Assembly: GCF_023283825.1 (NCBI RefSeq)
Contig: NZ_JAKILD010000013.1
Span: 1 to 64,000, forward strand
Source: Shewanella olleyana
GTDB lineage: Bacteria > Pseudomonadota > Gammaproteobacteria > Enterobacterales > Shewanellaceae
Direction: 5' to 3'
Length of the DNA stretch: 64,000 bases
A program made the translations under genes and the position numbers. Every line of letters starts with the position of its first letter. Position 1 is the stretch's first letter. The notes beneath the pieces were generated by a model. It had not been told where the DNA came from and ran no database searches. It saw only the letters and a program-made list of their open reading frames with translations. Shown piece by piece: positions 1-10,415 of this stretch.

Positions 1-1168
<1,168 letters not shown>

Positions 1169-1373
1169 TACAACCCAAATGGGTTTTGATGGCAACATCA
1201 AGTGTGGTAACTAGATTTATTGCGTGACCTTAGTGAAGAATAAAGCGCTTAATAAAGTATGGTCATAAAATGCTCCTGCATTTATGACATCAAGTACATC
1301 CATGTACTCGAAAACTCAAAGAACAACAGCTTTCCGAATTTCGTTAATTGCGACAGCGATTAACAACCGAATT

Positions 1374-1491
1374 TGCTTGGTGACAATAGCATTGTGGTAC
1401 CACCTGATCCCATCCCGAACTCAGTAGTGAAACGCAATAGCGCCGATGATAGTGTGGGGTCTCCCCATGTGAAAGTAGGTCATTGCCAAGC
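1374..1491 (+). rRNA. 5S ribosomal RNA
   Basis: This is the last gene of the rRNA operon, about 118 bases. It contains the conserved loop segments tcccgaactcag and gaaacgc, the segment gtgtggggtctccccatg, and a terminal stem pairing tgcttgg with ccaagc. Ends are placed on that stem. It is followed by a strong rho-independent terminator. Confidence 0.95.
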
Positions 1492-1503
1492 GCCTAATAC
1501 GAC

Positions 1504-1535
1504 GAACCCCGCTACGATGTAGCGGGGTTTTTCTT
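1504..1535 (+). terminator. rRNA operon terminator
   Basis: A GC-rich hairpin (aaccccgctac / gtagcggggtt) is followed by a T-tract directly after the 5S gene. It ends the rRNA operon. Confidence 0.9.
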
Positions 1536-1577
1536 TGCCTGAAGAAAATAAGCAGCAGGTTAGACACATCAACAGCT

Positions 1578-1680
1578 GATAGTGTGGTCGATATGCCCAT
1601 GTAAAAGTCAGTCATTATCAAGCGCCTAATTTCTCTTAATTGAGAGCAGATAGCCCGTCACTTATGTAACGGGCTTTTTT
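1578..1680 (+). repeat. Degenerate 5S-tail plus terminator copy 1
   Basis: This stretch aligns by eye with the 3' half of the 5S gene and its terminator. It keeps gatagtgtgg, tgcccatgtaaaagt, gtcatt and caagcgcctaat, then a hairpin (agcccgt / acgggct) with six Ts. It lacks the 5' half of 5S, so it is not a functional 5S gene. The hairpin could still act as a backup terminator. Confidence 0.75.
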
Positions 1681-1729
1681 GTGCCTGAAATTTAGGGCCA
1701 AGTTAAGACATAAAGCTATATCAACATCT

Positions 1730-1830
1730 GATAGTGTAGTCGGTATGCCAATGTGAAAATAGGCTATTGTCAAAGCGCCCAATTTCTCTTTATAAGAGCG
1801 CAGAAAGCCCGTTGATAATGTAACGGGCTT
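1730..1830 (+). repeat. Degenerate 5S-tail plus terminator copy 2, interrupted by the IS
   Basis: This is a second decayed copy of the 5S tail (gatagtgtag, tgccaatgtgaaaatagg, caaagcgcccaat) followed by a hairpin agcccgtt / taacgggct. Its T-tract stops after two Ts where the insertion sequence begins. The missing four Ts and the following gtgtctgaattt resume at 3140, right after the IS. The IS therefore landed in this terminator. Confidence 0.7.
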
Positions 1831-1895
1831 AATTAGATGGTCCGCCTCACCCCTAAGCTAAACTTAAGGTTTGGCAATCAAAGAGGCGAACCATC

Positions 1896-2912
1896 ATGTC
1901 TATTATTAAAGTCATTGGAATTGATTTAGGCAAATCTACTTTTCATCTTGTTGGGCATGACCACACCGGTCGTGAACAATTTCGTCAACACATGAGCCGT
2001 TCAAAGCTCATTCAATTTCTGTCACAAAAGCCCAAAACGACGATTGCCATGGAGTCATGTGGTGGTTCTCACTGGTTGGCAAGAAAATGCCAAAGCCTCG
2101 GTCATGAGGTTAAACTCATTCCTCCTCAATATGTTAAACCTTACGTTAAAACCAATAAAAATGATTATATTGATGCCGATGCGATAGCCGAAGCGTCGAC
2201 GCACCCATCGATGCGCTTTGTTGGTGTGAAAACTGAAACCGCTCAGGTTATCTCAGTGATCCAACGCATTCGCTCTAGTTACGTAAAAGAGCGCACAGCG
2301 TGCATGTCCCGTATTGGCGCTATCTTGCTTGAGTTTGGCATGAGCTTTCCCAAAGGGCATAGTAAGATGAAAGCGTTGTTTCAGTGGCTTGCCGATAATA
2401 AAGAGCCTATTCCCAGTTTGCTAATGCAGGAGTTGATTGAGCATCACGAATACTATGGACAGCTTAATGAGCGTATTGCAGGACAAGATAGAAAGCTGAA
2501 ACAGCTTGTCGAGCAGAGCGAAGACGCTCAATTGCTGAAACCTATTCCAGGTGTAGGAGATTTAACAGCGAGTCAGTGCTTAGCCGATATCTCAGATGCG
2601 GGTCACTTTAAAAATGGGCGGCAGTGAGCAGCGTGGGTAGGATTAGTCCCACATCAATACTCAACAGGTGGGAAAAGCACCTTATTGGGAATAAGTAAGC
2701 GGGGCAATAAAGCGCTGAGAACCTTGTTCATTCATGGGGCTCGGTCGATTTTATCAAGGCCAGAAGTTGCGGTGGGTGTATTTGGAGAATGGATACTTGA
2801 GCTAAGAGCGAGGAAGCCATTTAATTTCGCCGTTGTTGCTTTGGCGAATAAGCTAGTTCGAATAGCGTGGTCAGTGTTATCGACCAGACAAGCATTTGAA
2901 ATAAGAGTTTAA
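1896..2912 (+). pseudogene. IS110-family DEDD transposase, interrupted by an in-frame stop
   Basis: The N-terminal RuvC-like DEDD domain is present (GIDLGKSTFHL near residue 8, AMESCGGSHW near 51, NKNDYIDADAIAEA near 87). The C-terminal transposase_20 domain starts at PIPGVGDLTA and continues with YSTGGKSTLLGISKRGNKALR. A TGA at 2625-2627 splits it. The frame continues unchanged on the other side (AAWVGLVPHQ), so this is a single nonsense change, not a frameshift. In relatives the position after NGRQ normally holds a hydrophobic residue, so a TTA-to-TGA change is plausible. Total length would be about 338 residues, typical of the family. Confidence 0.85.
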
Positions 2913-3124
2913 CCCGAGTTTGCAGATGATAAAGAAGATGGCAGAACGGTCAGACCACTAGATTGAAGACCTAACACAAAAAACAGCAACCCATTATGCT
3001 TTGGGCTTTTTGAGGACAATCTAGCGCGGAACTCATCGTGGAGCGGGTGGTAAAGCACCTAATGAAGACTCCGAATACATTAGCGCAAACCAACCTCGTT
3101 ATCGAAAATATCATTTGCAATAAC
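2913..3124 (+). ncRNA. Candidate bridge RNA region of the IS (right end)
   Basis: IS110-family elements use a bridge RNA from a non-coding end to guide target choice; in the IS1111 subgroup it lies downstream of the transposase. This long non-coding right end is in the expected place. It contains gggctttttg at 3003-3012, nearly the same as the occupied target (gggc followed by six Ts and g). I did not fold it. The boundaries are the whole non-coding end, not a mapped RNA. Confidence 0.35.
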
Positions 3125-3202
3125 GAGGCGGACCATACATTTTGTGTCTGAATTTAGCGTTAAGTTTAGGACTATTAGCTGCTAACTCTATGTCCCATCA
3201 CC

Positions 3203-3300
3203 TGTAATAGCAGTGTGTGATATGGCCATGCGTCCCTACTGGGATAATGACAAGCATCTAATTTTAGATAGCAAGCTGCTCACGTAAGGGGCTTTTTGGC
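3203..3300 (+). repeat. Degenerate 5S-tail plus terminator copy 3
   Basis: A more diverged copy of the same unit: ggccatgcgtccctactggg, then aatgacaagcatctaat, then a decayed terminator (gcaagctgctcacgtaagggg, Ts). It lies just beyond the IS. Confidence 0.5.
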
Positions 3301-3341
3301 ATCTGGGATTTGAGAAGTAAATATGCGAACGGTTTTATTCG

Positions 3342-3400
3342 ATAAATAAGCTTGTGGTCATCATGCCCATATAAGTGTGAGTCATTGCGGAAGTTGATGG
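3342..3400 (+). repeat. Degenerate 5S-tail copy 4
   Basis: The segment gtggtcatcatgcccatata followed by gtcattgcggaag matches copy 1 with a few changes. No terminator remains. From here to the next gene start (3627) I see only A+T-rich sequence without a clear promoter. Confidence 0.5.
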
Positions 3401-3626
3401 GGGAACTCTTAAATAGTTTATGAACTAACTCTTTTTTGATTCAAGTTACTTTTACTTATAGGTTCAAAATTACAATTGAGATATGTGGAGTTTGTTTCTG
3501 AATACTCTTATTTATCAGACAAATGACCTATGTTTTACTATAAAAGCTATTTAAGGTTGTTGATTGTTGTGGTCTCTAGTATGTTACTCATGCGATACAA
3601 TCTTATTAACAAATAATGGTGTTATT

Positions 3627-6128
3627 TTGCCAAAACGACCTTCTTTTTCACTATCTTTTTTAGTGCCATTTTTTTTATGCTCACTCTACTTACTATTAGT
3701 GAGTGGTGAGTTTTATTATGAAAAAGAGGAATTACGTTCGGAATTAGCTGAAAACGAATCTAAGCAAATCCAAAAAGACTTATTTAGAATGATTCATGTG
3801 GTTGAATCAGCGTTAGCAATTCAAGATATCACCAGAATCGAGCAAGAAGTTTCCCTTATTTCAACTGATAGCAATATGATGGTTTATGTCATATTGGATG
3901 CTTCCAGTAGGATCAAGTTCGCAAACCATGTCATTTGGCGTGAGAGTAACGCTAAGGATGTGATTGAAGGCTATTCTGATGAACGTCATCAAGAAGTGGT
4001 AGTGGCAGAACAAGCCTATTTCAATATTAACTATGATCGACTCTCTATTCAGGCTTACTACCCTGTAAATACTGCTGCTAAATATAGTTATTCCAGTGCA
4101 GTAGACGTGATTTACCTCGAATATGATATTTCATCTTTAATTGCAGATGCTTCTGATCAGCTCCAAAAAAGGTTTATTTATATTTGGGGGATTGGTGGTC
4201 TGTTGGTTATTTTCTTTTGCTATGCATTATATTGGTTGCTGATAAGGCCTATTAAGCAACTTACAGCTAGAGCTAATAATGTACTTCAGTCAAATCCCGA
4301 TAAGACTAAAATTAATTGTTTAGTTGAAGAAGTTTATAACTTAGGTGACTCCCTATTAAAGGTTGAAAAGCGACTTATAGACAATAATCAAAAAGTCAGC
4401 AACTCTGAACAGCGTTGGCTATATTCCATCAGTGCAAATAACAATGGCATCTGGGATTGGAATACAGAAACCAACGAAGTATTCATGTCTGATAACTGGA
4501 AAGAAATTTTAGGTTTTAGACCAGAAGAGATAGAGAATTGTTATGACTCTTGGGAAACTCGCTTACACCCAGATGAGAAAAACACGATCCTAAGAACCAT
4601 TGATGATTGTTTATCTGGCAAAACGGGTCACTATGAAAGTGTGCATCAGTTGCAAAATAAAGCTGGCGACTTTATTTGGGTGTTGGATAGAGGACAAGTA
4701 ATTCAATGGGATGAGAGCGGTAAACCCATTAGGATGATAGGCTCTATTACTGATGTAACTTTAGAGCTTAAAAATCAGAAAATAACCGTGGAACGTCAAA
4801 GCCATGTGGGTGTTTCTGACATTGTTGATAGAGAAGCGTTAGCTAATGAGCTATTTGATTTACAGGCGTTTGCTCGTAAGTCCAATCAATATTGTACTAT
4901 GTTGCTGATTAATTTGAGTAACATAAAATTGGTAAACGAAGCCGTTGGAGAGCAATTAGGTGATCGGCTGTTAATGCAGATATCTGCTAGATTAGCAGGT
5001 ACTTTTTCAGGGAGCTGTTTACTGAGCCGTTTAGGTGATGATGAATTTGTTATTTCAGCCAAAAACTTAGGCAGCAGCCTAGAGCATGCAAACAAGCGAG
5101 CATTATCATTAGCAAGTGAAGTACGGCAAGTTATTGGTAGAAGTTTTACATTGTCAGGACAAAGTGTTTCAGTATTCACTAAAGTGGGCATGGTGGTATT
5201 CGACGGTAAAGAATCATTAGAACCAAGTCAGCTACTTTCTCGAGCTGATAAAGCCCTTGGTAAGGCAATAGAAAGCCAAACAAATACGTGTGTATTGCAC
5301 AGCTTGCAGTTGGATGGAAGTCATCATGAGCCGCAAAAGCTGCAGCAAGAGTTAAAGAAAGCCATTAAGCTGAAACAAATGTCTTTGGTATATCAACCTG
5401 TGGTTGATATCGATGGTAATACTGAGAGCGTTGAAGTCTTGATGCGTTGGTATCATCCTGAATTTGGCTTTATTAGTCCTAAACAATTTATACCTGTCGC
5501 AGAACTTTCTAATTCTATTTTTGAACTAGAGCTCTGGATGCTTGATGAAGTGTGCTTATTCATCGAAAACTTACAAAAAACAGAGATCACATGCCCTTGT
5601 TTCTCTATTAATATATCTTCAAGACACTTCCATCAAGATATGTTTGTACAAGTGATCCAAGACAGAATTAAACAACATAAAATCAGTCCTGAACTGGTAC
5701 AGTTAGAGTTATCTGAGGATATTTTCTCAATCAATGCAGCGGCGGCTAAAGATAAGATTCTATGTTTGCAACGTTCAGGTATCCGAATTGCTTTGGACGA
5801 TTTTGGCTCTGGCTTATGTCCATTATACCGATTTCATGGAATCCACTTTTCTCAAGTGAAAATTGCGGCAAACTACATTAAAGATATTGCGATATCTGAA
5901 GAGTCTCGTAATATTTTCACTTCGTTAATACAATTGACGAATCAGCTGAAATATCCTGCAGTGGTAAAGCAGGTTGAAGATCGTCAGCAGCTAACTACGT
6001 TAACTCAATTAAAAAGTAATTTATTCCAAGGTTATGTGATTAGCCGACCTTTAACGCAGCAGGATATAAAGCACCTGTTAGAGTCAGAGTTGACTCTGAG
6101 CGTGGTGTGGAAGGTGCCTTTTAGTTAA
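3627..6128 (+). CDS. Membrane PAS-GGDEF-EAL protein with degenerate catalytic motifs
   Basis: A 833-residue cyclic-di-GMP family protein. Order: membrane helix (about 8-28), periplasmic sensor region, second helix (about 180-202), HAMP-like segment, PAS domain (about 260-380, WDWNTETNEVFMSDNW), GGDEF domain (about 410-560) and EAL domain (about 580-825). The cyclase motif reads GDDEF, not GGDEF. The EAL motif reads EVL. DDFGSG is kept, but the usual LKID is VKIA and the usual AEGVE is KQVED, so a metal/catalytic glutamate is lost. By family knowledge this points to a non-catalytic sensor or effector. The start is uncertain: TTG 3627 gives a basic N-terminus just before the first helix, but no strong ribosome site is visible. 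An upstream TTG at 3564 is also possible. Confidence 0.85.
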   Translation: MPKRPSFSLSFLVPFFLCSLYLLLVSGEFYYEKEELRSELAENESKQIQKDLFRMIHVVESALAIQDITRIEQEVSLISTDSNMMVYVILDASSRIKFANHVIWRESNAKDVIEGYSDERHQEVVVAEQAYFNINYDRLSIQAYYPVNTAAKYSYSSAVDVIYLEYDISSLIADASDQLQKRFIYIWGIGGLLVIFFCYALYWLLIRPIKQLTARANNVLQSNPDKTKINCLVEEVYNLGDSLLKVEKRLIDNNQKVSNSEQRWLYSISANNNGIWDWNTETNEVFMSDNWKEILGFRPEEIENCYDSWETRLHPDEKNTILRTIDDCLSGKTGHYESVHQLQNKAGDFIWVLDRGQVIQWDESGKPIRMIGSITDVTLELKNQKITVERQSHVGVSDIVDREALANELFDLQAFARKSNQYCTMLLINLSNIKLVNEAVGEQLGDRLLMQISARLAGTFSGSCLLSRLGDDEFVISAKNLGSSLEHANKRALSLASEVRQVIGRSFTLSGQSVSVFTKVGMVVFDGKESLEPSQLLSRADKALGKAIESQTNTCVLHSLQLDGSHHEPQKLQQELKKAIKLKQMSLVYQPVVDIDGNTESVEVLMRWYHPEFGFISPKQFIPVAELSNSIFELELWMLDEVCLFIENLQKTEITCPCFSINISSRHFHQDMFVQVIQDRIKQHKISPELVQLELSEDIFSINAAAAKDKILCLQRSGIRIALDDFGSGLCPLYRFHGIHFSQVKIAANYIKDIAISEESRNIFTSLIQLTNQLKYPAVVKQVEDRQQLTTLTQLKSNLFQGYVISRPLTQQDIKHLLESELTLSVVWKVPFS

Positions 6129-6157
6129 AACTGAATGGTAACTTTATACTTCATTGC

Positions 6158-7102
6158 TTAATGTTGTTCTAGAAACGATATTAGCGTGCGCAAGGCTTGG
6201 TTACGGGCTTCATCTGCTTCAATAAACACTTCATGCTGACAGTTGTTAATTCTACGGATTTGACAATGGTCATTTTCAGCTCTATTTTGCGCAGCATTAT
6301 CAACAATAGCATCATCTAAAGCCTGCAAAACCATGATGGGTTTGATACTTAAAGCTGCAGCTTTTATTGCTCTATCAGCAGCATCCATGGCTTCAACTAG
6401 CCAATGATTGGTTGGTGAACCGAGTTGAATATTTGGGTTCTGTTGAAATACATCTAATATTTGTTGGTATCTAGTTGGGCTATTTGTCAGATGATTCTTA
6501 GTAAATTCTACTGGCTCGTAATCAGTGCCACCTAATACATAGTTAGGTTGTTTATTCGGTTGCTTATCAGTATAAGTATCAAGTAGCGAGGCGAGAGAAC
6601 GAATAAAGGCTTTTTTGAATGGCAGCTTTATCCCGTACATCGGCGCTGAGAATACCGCGGCATTAAAGGTGGCAGGAAATTGCTCCATGTAAAGCGTACC
6701 GATAGTTCCCCCCATTGAGTGTCCTACTAGATACAAATCCTTATGTGATTCAGGTTTAACAACTTTCTCTATGAAGTCGTTTAAGTCGTCAATGTAGGTT
6801 TGAAACTTATCAATATGTCCTTGATGAGGGTTGTCAGTAATTCTGGATGATAAGCCTTGGCCACGATGGTCAACAATATAGAGGCTATATCCATGCTGAT
6901 ACAGGTCAAACATCAATTCTTTATATTTAAGGTAACTTTCGACACGTCCGCTACTAATGACAATCGCTTTGGTATTGTCGGTGTGCTTGATGTAAGCATA
7001 GGCAAGTGAAACATTATCTTTTTCGAGTTTAGATTGAGTGACTGATTGCCAGAACTTTTGTTGTTCATCGTTGTTTAGTTGATCTTCTGACGAAAAAAGC
7101 AC
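6158..7102 (-). CDS. Alpha/beta hydrolase, lysophospholipase (PldB)-like
   Basis: A serine hydrolase of the alpha/beta fold. The nucleophile elbow GHSMGG lies near residue 127, with a DHRGQGLSS loop before it, a likely catalytic Asp in LQALDDAIVDN and a likely catalytic His in NCQHEVF. This pattern is shared by PldB-type lysophospholipases and monoacylglycerol lipases. The substrate cannot be read from sequence. There is no signal peptide, so it is probably cytoplasmic or membrane-associated. The start chosen is GTG at 7102, preceded by aaaggtgag; a GTG nine bases upstream (7111) is the alternative. It converges on the GGDEF/EAL gene. Confidence 0.8.
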   Translation of the reverse strand: MLFSSEDQLNNDEQQKFWQSVTQSKLEKDNVSLAYAYIKHTDNTKAIVISSGRVESYLKYKELMFDLYQHGYSLYIVDHRGQGLSSRITDNPHQGHIDKFQTYIDDLNDFIEKVVKPESHKDLYLVGHSMGGTIGTLYMEQFPATFNAAVFSAPMYGIKLPFKKAFIRSLASLLDTYTDKQPNKQPNYVLGGTDYEPVEFTKNHLTNSPTRYQQILDVFQQNPNIQLGSPTNHWLVEAMDAADRAIKAAALSIKPIMVLQALDDAIVDNAAQNRAENDHCQIRRINNCQHEVFIEADEARNQALRTLISFLEQH

Positions 7103-7267
7103 AATGCTCACCTTTAGTTAGTAATGGTTTATTTGAAATCATTTATTGAGAATGGAGCAGTGTAGCAAACTAATTTATCTAGTTTTAGATAAAGTACGAG
7201 ATGGGGTTGATTGAGGAATGTTGACTGAAAATAGTTTCAGCCAACATTTTATTCCTGAAATTTACGA

Positions 7268-9097
7268 TTAAGCTGCTTTTTGCTCTTTAATAAACTCATC
7301 AACTTTTTGTTCTAGAATTTCCATGGTCACTGAACCATTTTGCAGTAAAGCATCATGAAACAGTCTAATATCGAAATCTTCACCTAGTTCTGTTTCTGCT
7401 TTATCACGTAGTCGTTTGATGGTGAGTTCACCTATTTTGTATGACAGTGCTTGCCCTGGCCATGAAATATAACGATCGATTTCGGTGGTCACGTTATGCA
7501 TCGATAACGCGGTATTACTTGCCATGAAGTCGATTGCTTTATCACGACTCCAACCTTTAGTGTGCATGCCTGTATCAACGACGAGTCTCGCTGCTCGCCA
7601 CATTTCATAGGTCAAACGGCCAAAGTTGCTGTAAGGGTCTTGATAAAAGCCAGCTTCAAGCCCTAAATACTCTGAATATAAACCCCAGCCTTCGCCGAAA
7701 GCTGAGATATAGCTATAACGTCTAAAGTTAGGTAAGTCAGTTAGCTCTTTATTGAGTGATATTTGTAAATGATGACCAGGGACAGCCTCATGTAAAGTCA
7801 GTGCCTCCATTTCATAAAGTGGGCGCTTATCTAATGCGTAGGTGTTTACCCAATAATAACCCGCTTCATCATCACGGTTTGAGCCAGAATAACGACCGGT
7901 TGTGTATTTGGGCGCGATTTCAGCCGGAACCGGTTTAATCCCATAAGGCGTTCGCGGTAATGTTGCAAAATATTTGGGTAAAATAGCATCTGCTTTTTTA
8001 GCAATATAAGCCGCTTCTTTTAGCAGCTCTTCAGCTGTTTTAGGGTAAAACTGCGGATCGGTTCTTAGAAAATGTAGAAATTCAGCAAAAGAGCCGTCAA
8101 ATTCAACATCTGCAATAACTTGCTCCATTTCGGCTCTAATTCTGGCAACTTCCTTTAATCCAAGTTGGTGAACCTCATCAGCCGTCATGTTTACAGTGGT
8201 GTAATACTCAACTCTGTTTTGATAGAAGGCTTCACCATTAGGCATATCTTTAGCAGCGATAGAAGTGCGCGCATTAGGGATATACTCTTGAGTCATAAAG
8301 TCATAGAACTGCTGATAAAGCGGTAATACTTTTTCAGTGACCACCTTTTTACCTTCAGTTGCTAATTGGTTTTTTTGTTGCTCTGAAAAATGGTCAGGAA
8401 AATCAGTGAAAGGTTTGTAATAGCCGCTGTCTTCTACTTCGACAATATAGGCACTAATACTGTCCTCAAAACCATCTAAAGTGATTTTAGCTGGAGTGAT
8501 TCCATTAATAGAGCCCTGTTTTAGCCAAAACGTTTGCTGTGCAAAATAGGTGGGTAATGCATTTAACTTATCTAAGTAATGTTGATAGTCTTCAGCGGTG
8601 TTGAGTGGGGTATTGGCAATAGACGCGATGTAAGCATGAAAGCCGCTTTCTGCAGTAATGGGCAAATAATGATCTTTGTAGGTGTACATATCAACACTAT
8701 TTTGTATTTGATATTGCAGAAGTTGGGCGTTGATTTTGTCGGTTTTAGATAGCTTACTTTTATCTAATTGCTTTAATGATGACAATAATGTTTTCTGGCG
8801 TAAGTTCTTTTCGGCTAAAGTTTCAGGCGATAAGTCTGCTAATAATGACGCTTTAGACTCATCACCGAGGGAATAAGCCATTTGAGGCGAATAATCTAAG
8901 TTGATTTGCCATGCGCTATCTATAATTGTTTTTAAATCCAGATCTTCAACTTCAGCTTTTTGTATTTCTTGTGGTTTGTTCGATTTCGTTGCCGTTTGTT
9001 TAGTATCACCGAGATAATATTGAGCTTTTGAGCCGGTTGTCATTTTACAGCCAGTCACAGCCAACATGATAATCGCTGGCAAGATGAGCTTACGCAT
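7268..9097 (-). CDS. DUF885 family lipoprotein, putative metallopeptidase
   Basis: A 609-residue DUF885 protein. The N-terminus (MRKLILPAIIMLAVTGC) is a lipoprotein signal with a lipobox ending at Cys17, so it should be anchored in the envelope. The conserved HEAVPGHH motif near residue 434 resembles a zinc site, and the family is generally considered a peptidase-like hydrolase. Its substrate is unknown. The start is supported by aaggaa a few bases upstream. It is transcribed alone, divergently from add. Confidence 0.85.
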   Translation of the reverse strand: MRKLILPAIIMLAVTGCKMTTGSKAQYYLGDTKQTATKSNKPQEIQKAEVEDLDLKTIIDSAWQINLDYSPQMAYSLGDESKASLLADLSPETLAEKNLRQKTLLSSLKQLDKSKLSKTDKINAQLLQYQIQNSVDMYTYKDHYLPITAESGFHAYIASIANTPLNTAEDYQHYLDKLNALPTYFAQQTFWLKQGSINGITPAKITLDGFEDSISAYIVEVEDSGYYKPFTDFPDHFSEQQKNQLATEGKKVVTEKVLPLYQQFYDFMTQEYIPNARTSIAAKDMPNGEAFYQNRVEYYTTVNMTADEVHQLGLKEVARIRAEMEQVIADVEFDGSFAEFLHFLRTDPQFYPKTAEELLKEAAYIAKKADAILPKYFATLPRTPYGIKPVPAEIAPKYTTGRYSGSNRDDEAGYYWVNTYALDKRPLYEMEALTLHEAVPGHHLQISLNKELTDLPNFRRYSYISAFGEGWGLYSEYLGLEAGFYQDPYSNFGRLTYEMWRAARLVVDTGMHTKGWSRDKAIDFMASNTALSMHNVTTEIDRYISWPGQALSYKIGELTIKRLRDKAETELGEDFDIRLFHDALLQNGSVTMEILEQKVDEFIKEQKAA

Positions 9098-9321
9098 GAT
9101 GAATTCCTTTATCGACAGTAAATTACGAATTAATTATGAGTATCAAGATACCAATTCAGCCAGAATCACGCTAGTAGTATCAATCGAAATAGTTGTTACC
9201 GATTATGCTAATTAAGGCGATAAAAACGTCACCTTTTTGTTGATGCATGTTAAACTTCGACCTGCTAGATGTTCATTATATAAAAAACACATTTAGCTCA
9301 GAAAATTAATAGGGGTTAATA

Positions 9322-10317
9322 ATGATCAATACATCCATTCCATTAGTTGATTTGCACCGTCATTTAGATGGCAATGTCAGAGTTAATACCATCTGGGAAC
9401 TCGGACATCAGCATGGAATTAAGCTGCCAGCAGATACATTAGAGGCACTTGCACCTTTCGTGCAAATCCAGGGTAAAGAGAACAGCTTAGTCGCTTTTTT
9501 AAAAAAGCTTGATTGGATGGTCGCAGTTTTAGCCGATTTAGATGCTGTAAAACGTGTGGCATATGAGAATGTAGCAGATGCTGCAATTTCTGGACTCGAT
9601 TACGCTGAGCTTCGTTTTAGCCCATATTACATGGCAATGAACCACAACTTACCGATTGAAGGTGTGGTTGAAGCTGTTATCGATGGTGTCAAAGCTGGCA
9701 TGAAAGAGCATGCAGTGAAGATTAACCTTATTGGCATTATGTCTCGCTCATTTGGCCAAGAGAAGTGTCGATTAGAACTTGAAGGGCTACTTGCGCATCG
9801 CAATGATTTAGTCGGAATGGATTTAGCAGGTGATGAGTTAGGTTTCCCAGGTGACTTGTTTAATGACCATTTTAAGCGAGTACGGGATGCCGGGTTACAA
9901 ATCACTGCTCATGCAGGTGAAGCTGCGGGCGCAGAAAGTATGTGGCAAGCCATTCAAGAACTAGGTGCGACACGTATTGGTCATGGTGTTAATGCTATTC
10001 ACGACCCTAAAATGTTGGACTATTTGGTTAAGCATTCAATTGGTATTGAGTCTTGCCCTACAAGCAACTTACATACTTCAACGGTTGCTGATTATGCCTC
10101 GCATCCGTTTAATCAATTCCTCGATGCTGGCGTGTTAATTGGTTTAAACACTGATGATCCAGGTGTCAGTAATATTGATATTCAACATGAATATCGCATC
10201 GCAAAATCTGAACTTAAACTATCGGATGATCAAATTAGCCAAGTGCAGCGTAACGGTGTTGAAATGGCATTTTTATCAGATAGTGAGCGCAAAGCTTTAT
10301 ACGCTTCAAAGTTATAA
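9322..10317 (+). CDS. add: Adenosine deaminase
   Basis: Converts adenosine (and deoxyadenosine) to inosine in purine salvage; cytoplasmic zinc enzyme. The metal site HRH lies at residues 12-14 ([11 protein letters not shown]). HAGE is near 197, GHGVNAI near 217, SCPTSN near 248 and NTDDPGV near 273. All expected catalytic and metal residues of the family are present and 331 residues is normal length. The ATG is preceded by agggg. It is monocistronic, with a terminator directly behind. Confidence 0.95.
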   Translation: MINTSIPLVDLHRHLDGNVRVNTIWELGHQHGIKLPADTLEALAPFVQIQGKENSLVAFLKKLDWMVAVLADLDAVKRVAYENVADAAISGLDYAELRFSPYYMAMNHNLPIEGVVEAVIDGVKAGMKEHAVKINLIGIMSRSFGQEKCRLELEGLLAHRNDLVGMDLAGDELGFPGDLFNDHFKRVRDAGLQITAHAGEAAGAESMWQAIQELGATRIGHGVNAIHDPKMLDYLVKHSIGIESCPTSNLHTSTVADYASHPFNQFLDAGVLIGLNTDDPGVSNIDIQHEYRIAKSELKLSDDQISQVQRNGVEMAFLSDSERKALYASKL

Positions 10318-10344
10318 ATGACAGATTAAGTAATTTATAAGCAT

Positions 10345-10375
10345 AAAAAAACCGCTGAATTTCAGCGGTTTTTTT
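10345..10375. terminator. Bidirectional terminator between add and hemN
   Basis: A hairpin aaccgctga / tcagcggtt is flanked by an A-tract and a T-tract, so it can serve the two convergent genes. Confidence 0.9.
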
Positions 10376-10415
10376 GTTGAAACGAATCATTTATTTAATG
10401 ATTCGTTTCAGGCAA

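Larger units (their letters stand above)
1837..3136 (+). mobile_element. IS110-family (IS1111-type) insertion sequence, about 1.3 kb
   Basis: Both ends carry a perfect 12-base inverted repeat, atggtccgcctc at 1837-1848 and gaggcggaccat at 3125-3136. A few extra bases on each side probably belong to the element, because IS1111-type elements have subterminal rather than terminal repeats. It encodes one DEDD-type transposase, has a short left end and a long right non-coding end (about 210 bases), and shows no target duplication. All three points fit the IS1111 subgroup. The transposase is broken by a stop codon, so this copy is probably not autonomous. Confidence 0.85.

Noticed and set aside
1169..1373. 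tRNA in the 23S-5S spacer
   Set aside because: No cloverleaf or T-arm signature; the spacer is simple sequence.
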